Positions 16,888 through 25,789 of a stretch of 64,000 nt of DNA are shown piece after piece (position 1 is the first letter of the stretch; the number at the start of each line of letters is the position of its first letter). The notes beneath the pieces are model-generated. The model was not told the origin of the DNA and did no database searches. It saw only the letters and a list, made by a program, of their open reading frames with translations. This DNA comes from Halomonas sp. GD1P12 (GTDB taxonomy: Bacteria; Pseudomonadota; Gammaproteobacteria; Pseudomonadales; Halomonadaceae). The position numbers were made by a program, and so were the translations under genes. Where the stretch lies: the NCBI RefSeq assembly GCF_025725645.1, contig NZ_CP107007.1, positions 868,001-932,000 of the forward strand, in the 5' to 3' direction.

Positions 16888-18210
16888 TTAAGCCGCCTCT
16901 TGGGTGGGGGAGGGGTGGGCGATATCCGCCGCTAAAAGCGTTTCGACGTCCGCCTGACCGAACACCAGTGCCGGGCGCGCTGTGCTGAGATCCGCTGCTT
17001 TGAGGGCCTGGTCGAAATACCACGGGCCCTGAGCGGTATCGCCAAACAGCACCGCGCCTTCGATGCGCCCGTTTTTGAGCAGCAGGCGGCGGTACTCGTT
17101 GGCCTCGGGGTCGCAGTAGTAAAGCGTGTCGTGGGCATCACTTGGCTCGACGGGGCCGAAGGCGTAAAGGTCGATGCCGCTGATCTTGAGTCGGGTAGCG
17201 GTGGGCGCCTCAAGGTAGGGCGTGATGGGGGCGCCACTGAGCACCTGGGCGAGTGTCTCGACCTGGCGCCAGATCGGCTCGACCAGACCAAACGTATGCG
17301 ACTGGAACTGGCAGCACTCGCCGAGCGCAAAAATCGCCGGGTGCGAGGTGCAAAGGTGGTGATCCACCAAAATCGCGCGCTCGCAGTCGAGCCCGGCGCG
17401 CAGGCCAAGCTCCCTGTTGGGCGTCACGCCGGCGGCGACGATGACGCTAGTGGCCTCGAGCGTGCGGCCATCTTCGAGCGTGACGCCGGCCACGCGGCCC
17501 TGGCCGTCGCTTTCGATCGCGACGATCGAGGCGCCGGTGTGAACGTCGAGCCCGCGACGCGCCAGCACGGCGTGTAAAAGCCCGCCGGCCTCGGCGTCGA
17601 GCTGGCGGTTCATCAGCCAGGTGCTGCGGTGCAGCACGCTGACCTTCAGGGCGTCGCCGCCACGTTTGCGCAGTCCTTCCGCGGCTTCCAGCCCTAACAG
17701 GCCACCGCCGATGACGACGCTTTTACCGCCGCGCCGAGCGATGGCGTCGAGCGCGCCGGCATCACTCAGGTTGCGAAAGGTGTGAACGCCGTCAAGCTCG
17801 ATGCCGGGAATGTCGGGCAGCGTCGGCCGTGATCCGGTGGCAAGCACCAGCGTGTCGAAGGCGAGCCGGCCCCGGTCGGTATCGATGTGGCGCGCGGCGG
17901 TGTCGATGGCCAGCACCCGCTCATTCAGGCGAAGCGTAATGGCGTTATCCGCATACCACCGCGCGTCACGAAGCGTGATTCCATCGCGGCTCGTTTCACC
18001 GCTCAAAAGCGGCGAGAGCAGAATGCGGTTATAGGCGGGCACCGGCTCTTCGCCGATCACGGTGATGCGTGCCGGCCGGCCGGGCGCCTTGACCAGGGCT
18101 TCAAGCAGGCGGTGACAGGCCATGCCGTTACCCACGATGACCAGATGAAGCGATTCGCGGTCGAGCCGCTTTTCATCACGGCAAGCGTCTGGATATGTAA
18201 AAGAGCGCAT
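16888..18210 (-). CDS. nasB: FAD-dependent electron-transfer subunit of assimilatory nitrate reductase (NasB-like)
   Basis: A 440-residue protein of the pyridine-nucleotide-disulphide oxidoreductase fold with two Rossmann motifs (VIVGNGMACHRLL near residue 23 and VVIGGGLLGLEAAEGL near 160) and VLATGSRP near 125. It resembles the N-terminal FAD half of NirB but lacks the sirohaem and [2Fe-2S] parts. In nas clusters such proteins pass electrons from NADH to NasA. It is the first gene of the nasB-nirB-nirD operon; GGAGGCC lies directly before ATG 18210. Confidence 0.82.
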   Translation of the reverse strand: MRSFTYPDACRDEKRLDRESLHLVIVGNGMACHRLLEALVKAPGRPARITVIGEEPVPAYNRILLSPLLSGETSRDGITLRDARWYADNAITLRLNERVLAIDTAARHIDTDRGRLAFDTLVLATGSRPTLPDIPGIELDGVHTFRNLSDAGALDAIARRGGKSVVIGGGLLGLEAAEGLRKRGGDALKVSVLHRSTWLMNRQLDAEAGGLLHAVLARRGLDVHTGASIVAIESDGQGRVAGVTLEDGRTLEATSVIVAAGVTPNRELGLRAGLDCERAILVDHHLCTSHPAIFALGECCQFQSHTFGLVEPIWRQVETLAQVLSGAPITPYLEAPTATRLKISGIDLYAFGPVEPSDAHDTLYYCDPEANEYRRLLLKNGRIEGAVLFGDTAQGPWYFDQALKAADLSTARPALVFGQADVETLLAADIAHPSPTQEAA

Positions 18211-18249
18211 GGGGCCTCCTTGTTCGGGGCGACGCCGGCGCGGGCGCCA

Positions 18250-18300
18250 AAAACGAAAAACGCCCCTAACGCCGCCGGTGAAAGCGGGAGTTAGGGGCGT
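18250..18300 (-). terminator. Leader terminator (attenuator) in front of nasB-nirBD
   Basis: On the minus strand an 11-bp perfect stem (ACGCCCCTAAC / GTTAGGGGCGT, arms 18290-18300 and 18260-18270) is followed by TTTTTCGTTTTT. It lies only about 40 bases before the nasB start and downstream of any possible promoter for it, so it must be read through for the operon to be expressed. This is the arrangement of the Klebsiella nasF leader controlled by NasR. Confidence 0.85.
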
Positions 18301-18470
18301 CGTTGCCCAAATGGCGAATCAGGCGCGACATGCCTTCGTTGGCGGCGCGCTCCCATACTCAAGGCAAGAAACTCGCCAGGCGCACCAATAGCGCTTTTTC
18401 AAGCCGTTTTTCAGTGGCTTGAGTGTTTTTTGAGTATCCGTGACCGGTGATCGCTCAACGCCTGGTGCGC
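18301..18470 (-). promoter_or_regulatory. Structured RNA leader upstream of the nasB attenuator
   Basis: The minus-strand leader holds two 8-bp complementary pairs in crossing order: GCGCACCA (18470-18463) with TGGTGCGC (18387-18380), and ATACTCAA (18437-18430) with TTGAGTAT (18362-18355). They can form a pseudoknot or alternative folds. A 6-bp hairpin (CAAGCC / GGCTTG, 18421-18400) lies inside. Just before the terminator, GCC-AACGAA-GGC (18343-18332) presents a hexaloop with A at position 1 and G at position 4, as ANTAR proteins recognise. The fold is inferred by eye. Confidence 0.5.
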
Positions 18471-18611
18471 TCTTGTGGTGCGCGGGGCGTTCAGGCTGCA
18501 CGTCAATGGCTCCATGCCTGCGTCCAGGATAAGTCGGACGCTCAAAAACATTTTTTCATCGATTTATAATGTAATTGTTTTAAAAGCGTTATTTTCCTTT
18601 TTCAGCGAGAC

Positions 18612-18626
18612 GGCCCATGGTTTGCA
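18612..18626 (+). promoter_or_regulatory. Sigma-54-type promoter candidate for nasA
   Basis: GGCCC-ATGGT-TTGCA places GG at 18612-18613 and GC at 18624-18625 with the obligatory 10-base spacing of -24/-12 promoters (consensus TGGCAC-N5-TTGCA). It would start a leader of about 220 bases containing the nasA attenuator. Nitrogen-assimilation genes are commonly sigma-54/NtrC controlled; no clear NtrC site was seen. Confidence 0.5.
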
Positions 18627-18783
18627 GAGAAGATGGGGAAACAAACATACAAATGTTACGGGCGATTTAGCGCACTCCAATAACAAGCGCGGCCCGACAA
18701 CAACAAAGAGCGGCGACCAACAATTCCAAGCGCCGAAAGAACATCGTTAACGACGGCACCTGCTCGGTGTCCCTGAGACAACG

Positions 18784-18825
18784 GCGTCCAGGCAAGCTTC
18801 CAACGAGGCTTCCTGGGCGCTTTTT
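18784..18825 (+). terminator. Leader terminator (attenuator) in front of nasA-cysG
   Basis: A long stem, GCGTCCAGG pairing with CCTGGGCGC (one G-T pair) and continuing AAGCTTC with GAGGCTT after a one-base bulge, is followed directly by TTTTT. It ends 33 bases before the nasA start codon, so transcription must pass it to express nasA. Together with the nasB leader it gives both divergent operons an attenuator. Confidence 0.85.
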
Positions 18826-18857
18826 GCGTTTGGGCCAAATAAAACGCGGGAGATTCG

Positions 18858-21590
18858 ATGCACAAAGCGCCAGGCAGTTCGTACACCGTATCCACCACCT
18901 GCCCCTACTGCGGCGTCGGGTGCGGCGTCAGCGCGACCGTGGAGAGCGGGCGCGTCTGCTCCGTCAAGGGCGACGCAACGCATCCGGCCAACTACGGGCG
19001 GCTCTGCGTCAAGGGCAGCGCCCTGGCTGACACCCTGGGCGAGCAGGGGCGGCTTTTGCAGCCGCGCCTCGACGGCGTTCCCGCCAGCTGGGACCAGGCG
19101 CTTTCGGCGCTGGTCGAGCGGCTCACCGCGCTGCAGGCGGCCCACGGGCGTGACACCGTGGCGGCCTATCTCTCCGGTCAGCTGTTGACCGAGGATTATT
19201 ATGTGGCCAATAAACTCTTCAAGGGCTTTCTCGGTACGCCGCATCTGGATACCAACTCGCGGCTCTGCATGGCCTCGGCGGTGGCGGGCTACAAGCGTGC
19301 CTTCGGCGCCGACGCGGTGCCGTGCAATTATGAAGACCTGGAAGAGGCGGAGCTTTTAGTGCTGGTCGGCTCGAATCTGGCCTGGAACCACCCGGTGCTC
19401 TACCAGCGAGTGAAGCTCGCCAAAGAGCGCAACCCGCTGATGCGCGTGGTGGTGATCGACCCGCGGGTGACCGATACCTGCGATATCGCCGATCTCTACC
19501 TCGGGCTCAAACCCGGCAGCGACGCCACGCTGTTCAACGGCCTGCTCGCCTTCATGGTCGAGCGCGGCCATATCGATCGTATCTATCTAGAGCGCCATAC
19601 CGACGGCTTCGAGGAGGCGCTCAAAGCGGCGCAAAAGAGCGCCCCCAGCGTGGCGGAAGTAGCCGCAGCCTGCGATATCGATGCCGAGCGCCTCGAAACG
19701 TTCTACTACTGGTTCGCCCGCCATCTGCACGTGGTGACGCTGTACTCCCAGGGGGTGAATCAGTCCACCAGCGGCACCGACAAGTGCAACGCGATCATCA
19801 ACGCCCACCTGGCCGGCGGCAAGCTCGGCCTGCCCGGTGCCGGGCCTTTTTCGATCACCGGCCAGCCCAACGCCATGGGCGGGCGCGAGGTAGGCGGGCT
19901 CGCCAATCAGCTCGCCGCCCATATGGATTATCACACGCCAGGCGCGCGCGACTGCGTGACCCGGTTCTGGGCGACCGAGTCGCTCACACCCCAGCTTCCC
20001 GAAGGCCCCGGTTATAAAGCGATCGAGCTGTTCGAGGCGATCGAGCGCGGCGAAATCACCGTGCTGTGGGTAATGGCGACCAATCCGGCGGTGAGCCTGC
20101 CGGACGCCGTGCGGGTGCGCCGGGCGCTTGAAAAGTGCCCGCTGGTGATCGTCTCCGAGTGTGTGGCGAACACCGATATGCTGGCGTTTGCGGACATCGT
20201 GTTGCCGGCGAGCGGCTGGTCGGAAAAGGACGGTATCGTGACCAACTCAGAGCGGCGGCTTTCGCGCCAGCGCGGCATGCTCCCCCCGCCGGGTCAGGCG
20301 CGCCACGACTGGCAGATCCTCTGCGACGTGGCCGGGCGACTGGGCTTTGGTGAGGCGTTTTCCTACGCCCACCCTTGGGAGATCTTCGACGAGCACGCCA
20401 GGCTCTCGGGCTTTGAAAACGAAGGCGCCACCCGGCGGCTTTTCGATATCTCGGCGTTGGCCGGGCGCGACCGGGCCGCTTATGATGCGCTGTCGCCGAT
20501 TCAGTGGCCGGTCACGGCAAGCGCGCCCCGCGGCACGGCGCGGCTTTTCGAACAGGGCGTTTTCGCCACGCCAAACGGGCGCGCGAGATTCATACCCATT
20601 ACGCCGACGCCGCCGCAGCAGACGCTCTGCCCGCGCTATCCGCTGCGCCTCAATACCGGGCGCATTCGTGATCAGTGGCATACCATGACCCGCACCGCCC
20701 GCGCGCCCCGGCTGATGAATCACCGCGCCGAGCCGTTCATCGAGCTACACCCGGCGGATGCCGAGCGGGCAGGGCTTAGTGATCAGGCGCTGGCGATTAT
20801 CAACGCGAAAGAGGGTGAGTATCGCGGGCGCGTGCGGATTTCAAGCGCCCAGCGCCCGGGCGAGGTGTTCGTGCCCATGCACTGGAGTGATCAGTTCACC
20901 GGCGCCGGGCGCAGCGGGGCGCTGCTGGTCGGACGCACCGATCCGGTCTCCGGCCAGCCGGAAACCAAGCACGGCGCGGTCAACGTTGTCTCGCTCGAAC
21001 CGGCTTGGCAGGCGACACTGATCCTGCGCGATGACGCCTTGCCGGAAGAGATGCCCTGGCAAGCGCTCGATTACTGGGCGCGTATCCCCATGGCCGGCTG
21101 CGTGCGTTTTCAGCTGGCGAGCACCACCCCGGTTCACGACTGGCCCGCCCAAATAGAGGCGTGGCTGGACACGCCCGCCACGCTTTTCAGCGAAGACGCG
21201 GCGGCGAACAGGTTTCGTGGTGCAGGTGTGTATAATGGCCGCCTGGCCTGGTGGCTCATGGTGGGCCCGCCCCGGGAGCTTCCCGGCACCGAGTGGCTGT
21301 CGGCGCGGTTCAACGACCATTCGCTTACGTTTGAACATCGCCGCCGCGTTCTGGCGGGCTGCGACAGCGGCGCAGAGGATACCGGCCCGGTCGTGTGTAG
21401 CTGCCATCAGGTGGGCGAGCGCGTGATCAAAAAGGCGATACGATCCGGCGATGACAGCGTCGAGGCGCTGGGCGCGCGGCTTGCCTGCGGCACGCAGTGC
21501 GGAAGCTGCTTGCCGGAACTCAAATCACTACTGGAAGAGGAGCGGGGCCGTGCGCGTTTTGAACAAGCACCTGCGACACAAATGGCCTGA
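18858..21590 (+). CDS. nasA: Assimilatory nitrate reductase catalytic subunit NasA
   Basis: A 910-residue molybdenum bis-MGD enzyme reducing nitrate to nitrite in the cytoplasm; there is no Tat signal. The N-terminal [4Fe-4S] site is CPYCGVGCG from residue 15 with the fourth Cys in GRLCVKG near 52. The Mo-pterin body follows, and a C-terminal [2Fe-2S] module of the BFD type has CSCHQVGE near 846 and CGTQCGSC near 877, as in NasA proteins that take electrons directly from a NasB partner. CGGGAGA precedes ATG 18858. It is divergent from nasB-nirBD and overlaps cysG by 41 bases. Confidence 0.95.
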   Translation: MHKAPGSSYTVSTTCPYCGVGCGVSATVESGRVCSVKGDATHPANYGRLCVKGSALADTLGEQGRLLQPRLDGVPASWDQALSALVERLTALQAAHGRDTVAAYLSGQLLTEDYYVANKLFKGFLGTPHLDTNSRLCMASAVAGYKRAFGADAVPCNYEDLEEAELLVLVGSNLAWNHPVLYQRVKLAKERNPLMRVVVIDPRVTDTCDIADLYLGLKPGSDATLFNGLLAFMVERGHIDRIYLERHTDGFEEALKAAQKSAPSVAEVAAACDIDAERLETFYYWFARHLHVVTLYSQGVNQSTSGTDKCNAIINAHLAGGKLGLPGAGPFSITGQPNAMGGREVGGLANQLAAHMDYHTPGARDCVTRFWATESLTPQLPEGPGYKAIELFEAIERGEITVLWVMATNPAVSLPDAVRVRRALEKCPLVIVSECVANTDMLAFADIVLPASGWSEKDGIVTNSERRLSRQRGMLPPPGQARHDWQILCDVAGRLGFGEAFSYAHPWEIFDEHARLSGFENEGATRRLFDISALAGRDRAAYDALSPIQWPVTASAPRGTARLFEQGVFATPNGRARFIPITPTPPQQTLCPRYPLRLNTGRIRDQWHTMTRTARAPRLMNHRAEPFIELHPADAERAGLSDQALAIINAKEGEYRGRVRISSAQRPGEVFVPMHWSDQFTGAGRSGALLVGRTDPVSGQPETKHGAVNVVSLEPAWQATLILRDDALPEEMPWQALDYWARIPMAGCVRFQLASTTPVHDWPAQIEAWLDTPATLFSEDAAANRFRGAGVYNGRLAWWLMVGPPRELPGTEWLSARFNDHSLTFEHRRRVLAGCDSGAEDTGPVVCSCHQVGERVIKKAIRSGDDSVEALGARLACGTQCGSCLPELKSLLEEERGRARFEQAPATQMA

Positions 21591-22446
21591 GGCGCTCGCG
21601 CGCGTGGGCAGGCACGTATGGTCCTCGGTGGCGCCTGCGAAAGAGCGGCAGTGCCTGCCGATACGCGGCGAGTGCGAGAAGGGCACGGTGTACCTGGTCG
21701 GCGCGGGTAGCGGCGACGTGGAGCTTCTCACGCTCAAGGCCGCGCGGCTTTTGATGCAGGCCGACGCCGTGGTTTATGACCGGCTGGTGGAAGACGACGT
21801 ACTCGCGCTGATCCACCCCGGCGCCGAGCGCTACTACGTGGGCAAGAGCCGCGGCCACCACAGCGTGCCCCAGGCCGACATCGGCGCACGGCTGGTCACC
21901 CTGGCCCAGGCGGGCAAATCGGTGGTGCGCCTGAAAGGCGGCGACCCGGGCGTGTTCGGGCGCATGGGTGAGGAGCTTGCGAGCCTGGCCCAAGCGAACA
22001 TCAAGGCGTGCATCGTGCCCGGCATCACGGCGGCCTCCGCGGCGGCGGCCAGTATGGGCATTCCGCTGACCGACCGCGGCCACGCTCAGCAGCTTCGCTT
22101 CGTCACCGCTCAGCTTTGCCGTGAAGGCGGCGCGCCGGACTGGGCCGCACTGGCGCGCAAGGACGAAACCCTGGTGTTCTACATGGGGCTCTCGAAAGTC
22201 GAGGCGATCTGCCAAAGTCTGCGCCAGGCGGGCCTGCCGGACGACTGGCCGGTCATGCTGGTGGCCAACGCCAGCCAGCCCGAGCAGCGCTCGCTTATCG
22301 GCACGCTCGAAAACATGCCTGCAAAACTCGCCGCACACCCGCTGCCGTCGCCGTGTTTGATCGTGGTGGGCAGCGTGGTCAGCATGGTGGCGACGAGCCC
22401 CGCGGCGCGCTCAGCGGGCATCGTCGAAACGGTCGACCCGGCGTAG
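21550..22446 (+). CDS. cysG: Uroporphyrinogen-III C-methyltransferase
   Basis: A protein of about 298 residues. The SUMT domain starts at GTVYLVGAGSGDVELLTLKA near residue 43 and contains the SAM-binding VRLKGGDPGVFGR and the IVPGITAASAAAA segments; it makes precorrin-2 for sirohaem, the NirB cofactor. Unlike full CysG it lacks the oxidase/ferrochelatase half. GTG 21550 behind GAGGAGCGGGG is the likely start, overlapping the nasA end by 41 bases. The first 40 residues are basic and not part of the enzyme fold. Its 3' end overlaps the convergent MFS gene. Confidence 0.88.
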   Translation: MRVLNKHLRHKWPEALARVGRHVWSSVAPAKERQCLPIRGECEKGTVYLVGAGSGDVELLTLKAARLLMQADAVVYDRLVEDDVLALIHPGAERYYVGKSRGHHSVPQADIGARLVTLAQAGKSVVRLKGGDPGVFGRMGEELASLAQANIKACIVPGITAASAAAASMGIPLTDRGHAQQLRFVTAQLCREGGAPDWAALARKDETLVFYMGLSKVEAICQSLRQAGLPDDWPVMLVANASQPEQRSLIGTLENMPAKLAAHPLPSPCLIVVGSVVSMVATSPAARSAGIVETVDPA

Positions 22447-23649
22447 CGTCGGGAAGAGCTTCATCCAGGTGCCCACCACGACGAGCGTGCCCACCCCGCC
22501 AATCAGCGCGGCGGGCACCGCGCCCATCGCCGCCGCCATGCTGCCCGCACGAAACTCCCCAAGCTCGTTGCTCGAGCCGATGAACAGCATATTCACCGCG
22601 TTCACTCGCCCCCGCATGGCGTCCGGCGTTGCCAGCTGAATCAGCGTGGTGCGCACGTAGACGCTGACCATGTCCGCGGCCCCGGCGACCAGCATGGCGA
22701 GCATCGATACCCAGAACAGATGCGACAGCGCGAACACCAGATTCGCCAGACCAAACACGGCAACAGAAGCGAACATCACGTGCCCCGCCCGGCGGGTGAT
22801 CCCCTTCACGCCGAGATAGAGCCCCATCAGCAGCGCCCCAACGGCGATGGCGCTTCGTAGCGCGCCAAGCCCCTGGGCGCCGACCTGCAGCACTTCCTGG
22901 GCGTAGATGGGCAAAAGCGCCACCACGCCGCCAAGCAGCACCGCGAACAGATCCAGCGAGATGGCGCCGAGAATGATCGGCTGATGGCGAATGTAGGCGA
23001 TGCCCGCCGAGAAGCGCTGCCAGGCGGTGCTTTCGAGCGCTTTCGCTTTCTCAACAAAACGCACCGGCACCCACAGCAAAAAGGCGAGCGCGACGATGAA
23101 GCAGCCCAGGCATACCGCGTAGGCCAGCCGCCCGCCGCCGAGTGCGTAGAGCCCCCCACCGAGCAGCGGCCCGGTGATCACGGCGATCTTCATGATCGAG
23201 CTGTTCAGCGCGATGGCCTGGGGCAACTGCGCGCGCGGCACCAGATTGGGCAGCATGCTCTGAAGCGTCGGGCCGGTGAACGCCCGCCCGCAGCCGAACA
23301 GCGCCAGTACCAGATAGATCGGCACCACGTTCTGCGGGTCGGTCTGCGCGATGAGTAACAGCAGCGCGCTGCAAAGCCCCTGCACGGCCCAGCTGAGCTG
23401 CAAAATGCGCTTGCGCGCGAAGCGGTCCACCACGTCGCCGGCGGGCAGCAGCAGAAGCACCATGGGAATGAACTGGGCAAGCCCGACGTAGGCCAGCGAC
23501 ATGGCATCGCGGGTAATATCGTACACTTGCCAAGCCACCACCACCGCCTGGATCTGCATGGCGAAGACCGCCGCCAGTCGCGACAGCAGAAAGCTCAGAA
23601 AACCGGGCTGGCGGTGAAGAGGCAGGGCGGCGTCGTCAGATGCGGGCAT
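22411..23649 (-). CDS. MFS exporter of the EntS-like group
   Basis: A 412-residue protein with 12 predicted membrane helices. The loop motif GDVVDRFARKRIL near residue 72 is the MFS A-like motif, and the arrangement resembles enterobactin exporter-type and multidrug MFS proteins (FRAGSMAAAMGAVPA near 365). It is convergent with cysG, sharing 36 bases of 3' end. No neighbouring biosynthesis genes hint at a substrate, so only export of a small molecule can be suggested. Confidence 0.8.
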   Translation of the reverse strand: MPASDDAALPLHRQPGFLSFLLSRLAAVFAMQIQAVVVAWQVYDITRDAMSLAYVGLAQFIPMVLLLLPAGDVVDRFARKRILQLSWAVQGLCSALLLLIAQTDPQNVVPIYLVLALFGCGRAFTGPTLQSMLPNLVPRAQLPQAIALNSSIMKIAVITGPLLGGGLYALGGGRLAYAVCLGCFIVALAFLLWVPVRFVEKAKALESTAWQRFSAGIAYIRHQPIILGAISLDLFAVLLGGVVALLPIYAQEVLQVGAQGLGALRSAIAVGALLMGLYLGVKGITRRAGHVMFASVAVFGLANLVFALSHLFWVSMLAMLVAGAADMVSVYVRTTLIQLATPDAMRGRVNAVNMLFIGSSNELGEFRAGSMAAAMGAVPAALIGGVGTLVVVGTWMKLFPTLRRVDRFDDAR

Positions 23650-23800
23650 GGCGGGCTTTTCGTTAGCAGGCGAAGCGAGCAGTCTACCTCAACCGCGCAC
23701 GGCGCGCCTGGGTCATGGGTTGAAGTCGACACAAGACGCCCCATATCTTCACTGCGTCGATGACACACGCATGTGTCTCACTGGAAAAGGATGACTGATC

Positions 23801-24613
23801 ATGACCGCAAGCACGCTACCCAATCCCGGTTTCGGTACCTATCGCCTGGAAGGCGACACGCTCAAGCAGGGCATTCATACCGCGCTGGAAGCCGGCTACC
23901 GGCATATCGACACCGCCCAGTTTTATGGCAACGAATCGACCGTTGGCGAGGCGATTCGCGACTCGAGCGTCCCGCGTAGCGACATCTTTCTGACCACCAA
24001 GGTGTGGTTCGACCAGCTCGAACCGGCGGCGCTGAAGGCGAGCGTTGACGAGTCGCTTTCCAAACTCAAGACCGAGTACGTGGACCTTCTGCTGATTCAC
24101 TGGCCGTCACCCAACGACGAGGTGCCGATGCGCGACTACCTCACCGCGCTCAAGGAAGTGAAGGCGGAAGGCAAGGCGCGCCATATCGGCGTCTCCAACT
24201 TCACCATCGCCCAGATCGACGAGGCCATCGACATTCTTGGCGAGGGCGAGATTCTCACCAACCAGATCGAAGTGCATCCCTTCCTGCAAAACCGCAAGTT
24301 GGTGGATCACTGCAAGGCGAAGGATATCGAAGTCACCGCGTTCATGCCGCTGGCCGTTGGCAAGGTAATGGAGGATCCGGTGCTCAAGCAGATCGCCGGC
24401 GTTCACGGCGTCACGCCCGCGGAGATCACCATGGCCTGGATCAAGGCGCGCGGGCTCGTGACCATTCCATCCTCCACCAAGGCGCGCAATATCGAAAGCA
24501 ACATCAAGGCGTTCGACATCGAGCTAAGCGAGGCGGAAATGGCCGACATCGCCACCCTCGACCGCGGTGAGCGCATCGCCAACCCGGACATGGCGCCGGC
24601 GTGGGATGAGTAA
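23801..24613 (+). CDS. dkgB: Aldo/keto reductase, 2,5-diketo-D-gluconate reductase B type
   Basis: A 270-residue (alpha/beta)8 NADPH-dependent reductase matching E. coli DkgB along its length (DTAQFYGNE near residue 43 with the catalytic Asp and Tyr, TTKVW near 66, LLIHWPSPNDEV near 93, IPSSTKARNIESN near 225). The Lys of TTK and the His of LIHW complete the AKR tetrad. DkgB reduces 2,5-diketogluconate and methylglyoxal-like aldehydes. GGAAAAGG lies 10 bases before ATG 23801. Single-gene unit ended by a strong hairpin. Confidence 0.88.
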   Translation: MTASTLPNPGFGTYRLEGDTLKQGIHTALEAGYRHIDTAQFYGNESTVGEAIRDSSVPRSDIFLTTKVWFDQLEPAALKASVDESLSKLKTEYVDLLLIHWPSPNDEVPMRDYLTALKEVKAEGKARHIGVSNFTIAQIDEAIDILGEGEILTNQIEVHPFLQNRKLVDHCKAKDIEVTAFMPLAVGKVMEDPVLKQIAGVHGVTPAEITMAWIKARGLVTIPSSTKARNIESNIKAFDIELSEAEMADIATLDRGERIANPDMAPAWDE

Positions 24614-24651
24614 GACACTGGCTAAAAGCAACTAACGCACTGGTTATCCAT

Positions 24652-24696
24652 GAAAAGCCACCAGGCTCATCGATTTGAGTCAGTGGCTTTTCAAAA
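24652..24696. terminator. Bidirectional terminator between dkgB and the LysR gene
   Basis: A 10-bp perfect inverted repeat (GAAAAGCCAC / GTGGCTTTTC) with a 21-base interior separates two convergent genes; T runs occur on both strands. Confidence 0.75.
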
Positions 24697-24716
24697 TAAG
24701 AAAGCACAGGAAACAT

Positions 24717-25652
24717 CTATCGCCATTGAGCTGCATTTCGACGAAGAATATCGCAAAACCCAGTTACCGGCTCACCGTAATAAGTGTCTTTACGCGTGAG
24801 TAGCCCAAAGGGAGGGAGAGTTCGCCCCAAGATTAACGGCAATTTTTTGATCAGTCCCGCCGCCAAGTAATCCGCTAAAACGGATTCTGCCATCATTAAC
24901 AGCGCATCGCTTTTTTGAACAAGCTGTAAGGCTGCAAAGATGGATCCGCATTCGATAATGTCTTTGGGCGAGACCAGTCCTTCGATCTCGAGTTCTTTTT
25001 CCATTACTTGTCGTGCGGGCGTCGAGATCGGCTGCAGGATCCAGGGCCAAGTTTCAAGCAGCTCCTTCAAGGGCGGTGGTGAACCATGGGTTAGTGGATG
25101 CTCACTGCGTACCACCGTGATCATGTTTTCATTACCCAGCGGCTCGAAATCGAACTGATTGTGCTGGATCGAGGTGGCATAGCGTGCAATGGCAATATCC
25201 ACTTTTCCCTGCTCGAGCAATTCAATCAGCTGGTCGCTGGTTTCGCCCATCAAACGTATCTGTAATAGAGGTCGCAGCCGCTTCATCTCAATGATGGATT
25301 GCGCTACCAGATCAGGTGCGGCGCCCATGATGGCACCTACTGTGAGTTGACCTCTTCCTCCCAACTGGTAGCGATGCATTTCTTCTGCACATCGATCAAG
25401 CCGCGCCAGGGCGTTGTCGGCAAACTCGATCAGCATATCCCCTAGCCCGGTTGGCTGCATACCGCGTGGGGTACGTTCGAATAGCTGGCAACCGAATATG
25501 CGCTCGATTTCGCTCAACATTCGCGTCGCTGCGGGTTGAGACATGTACATGGAAGCCGCTGTCTGATGAAGATTTCGACGTTTTCCCAGGGTCGAAAGCA
25601 TCAATAGATGCTTGTAGCGCAACCTTGTAGTCAGCGAATGAAGACTTTCCAT
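24717..25652 (-). CDS. LysR-family regulator, GbpR-like, of the rhamnose operon
   Basis: A 311-residue LysR protein. The helix-turn-helix covers about residues 15-60 (NLHQTAASMYMSQPAATRML), and the effector domain follows from about 95. Sequence style matches GbpR, the sugar-responsive LysR regulator of Agrobacterium. It is transcribed away from the rhamnonate dehydratase operon starting 249 bases off, the normal position for a LysR regulator of that operon. The likely effector is L-rhamnose or a pathway intermediate; this is inferred. Confidence 0.82.
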   Translation of the reverse strand: MESLHSLTTRLRYKHLLMLSTLGKRRNLHQTAASMYMSQPAATRMLSEIERIFGCQLFERTPRGMQPTGLGDMLIEFADNALARLDRCAEEMHRYQLGGRGQLTVGAIMGAAPDLVAQSIIEMKRLRPLLQIRLMGETSDQLIELLEQGKVDIAIARYATSIQHNQFDFEPLGNENMITVVRSEHPLTHGSPPPLKELLETWPWILQPISTPARQVMEKELEIEGLVSPKDIIECGSIFAALQLVQKSDALLMMAESVLADYLAAGLIKKLPLILGRTLPPFGLLTRKDTYYGEPVTGFCDILRRNAAQWR

Positions 25653-25789
25653 GGTTTCCTCAGGTGGCTTTATACCTAAATAGTATGGCGATCATGGCTA
25701 TCCAATATCTGAGACATTAGTCTAATCCTGAAGAACGCCCATGTCATCGGGTTTGGGTCCAAGCGCCATGGTTACGGCTTTCAGCCTTA

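Noticed and set aside
15476..16891. 471-residue open frame antisense to nirB
   Set aside because: It is the complement of a clearly conserved nirB coding region, is rich in His, Arg and Gly as shadow frames in GC-rich DNA are, and has no recognisable domain.
18541..18600. Sigma-70 promoter with TATAAT near 18565
   Set aside because: A good -10-like hexamer is present but no -35 at proper spacing on either strand; the AT-rich stretch makes chance matches likely.
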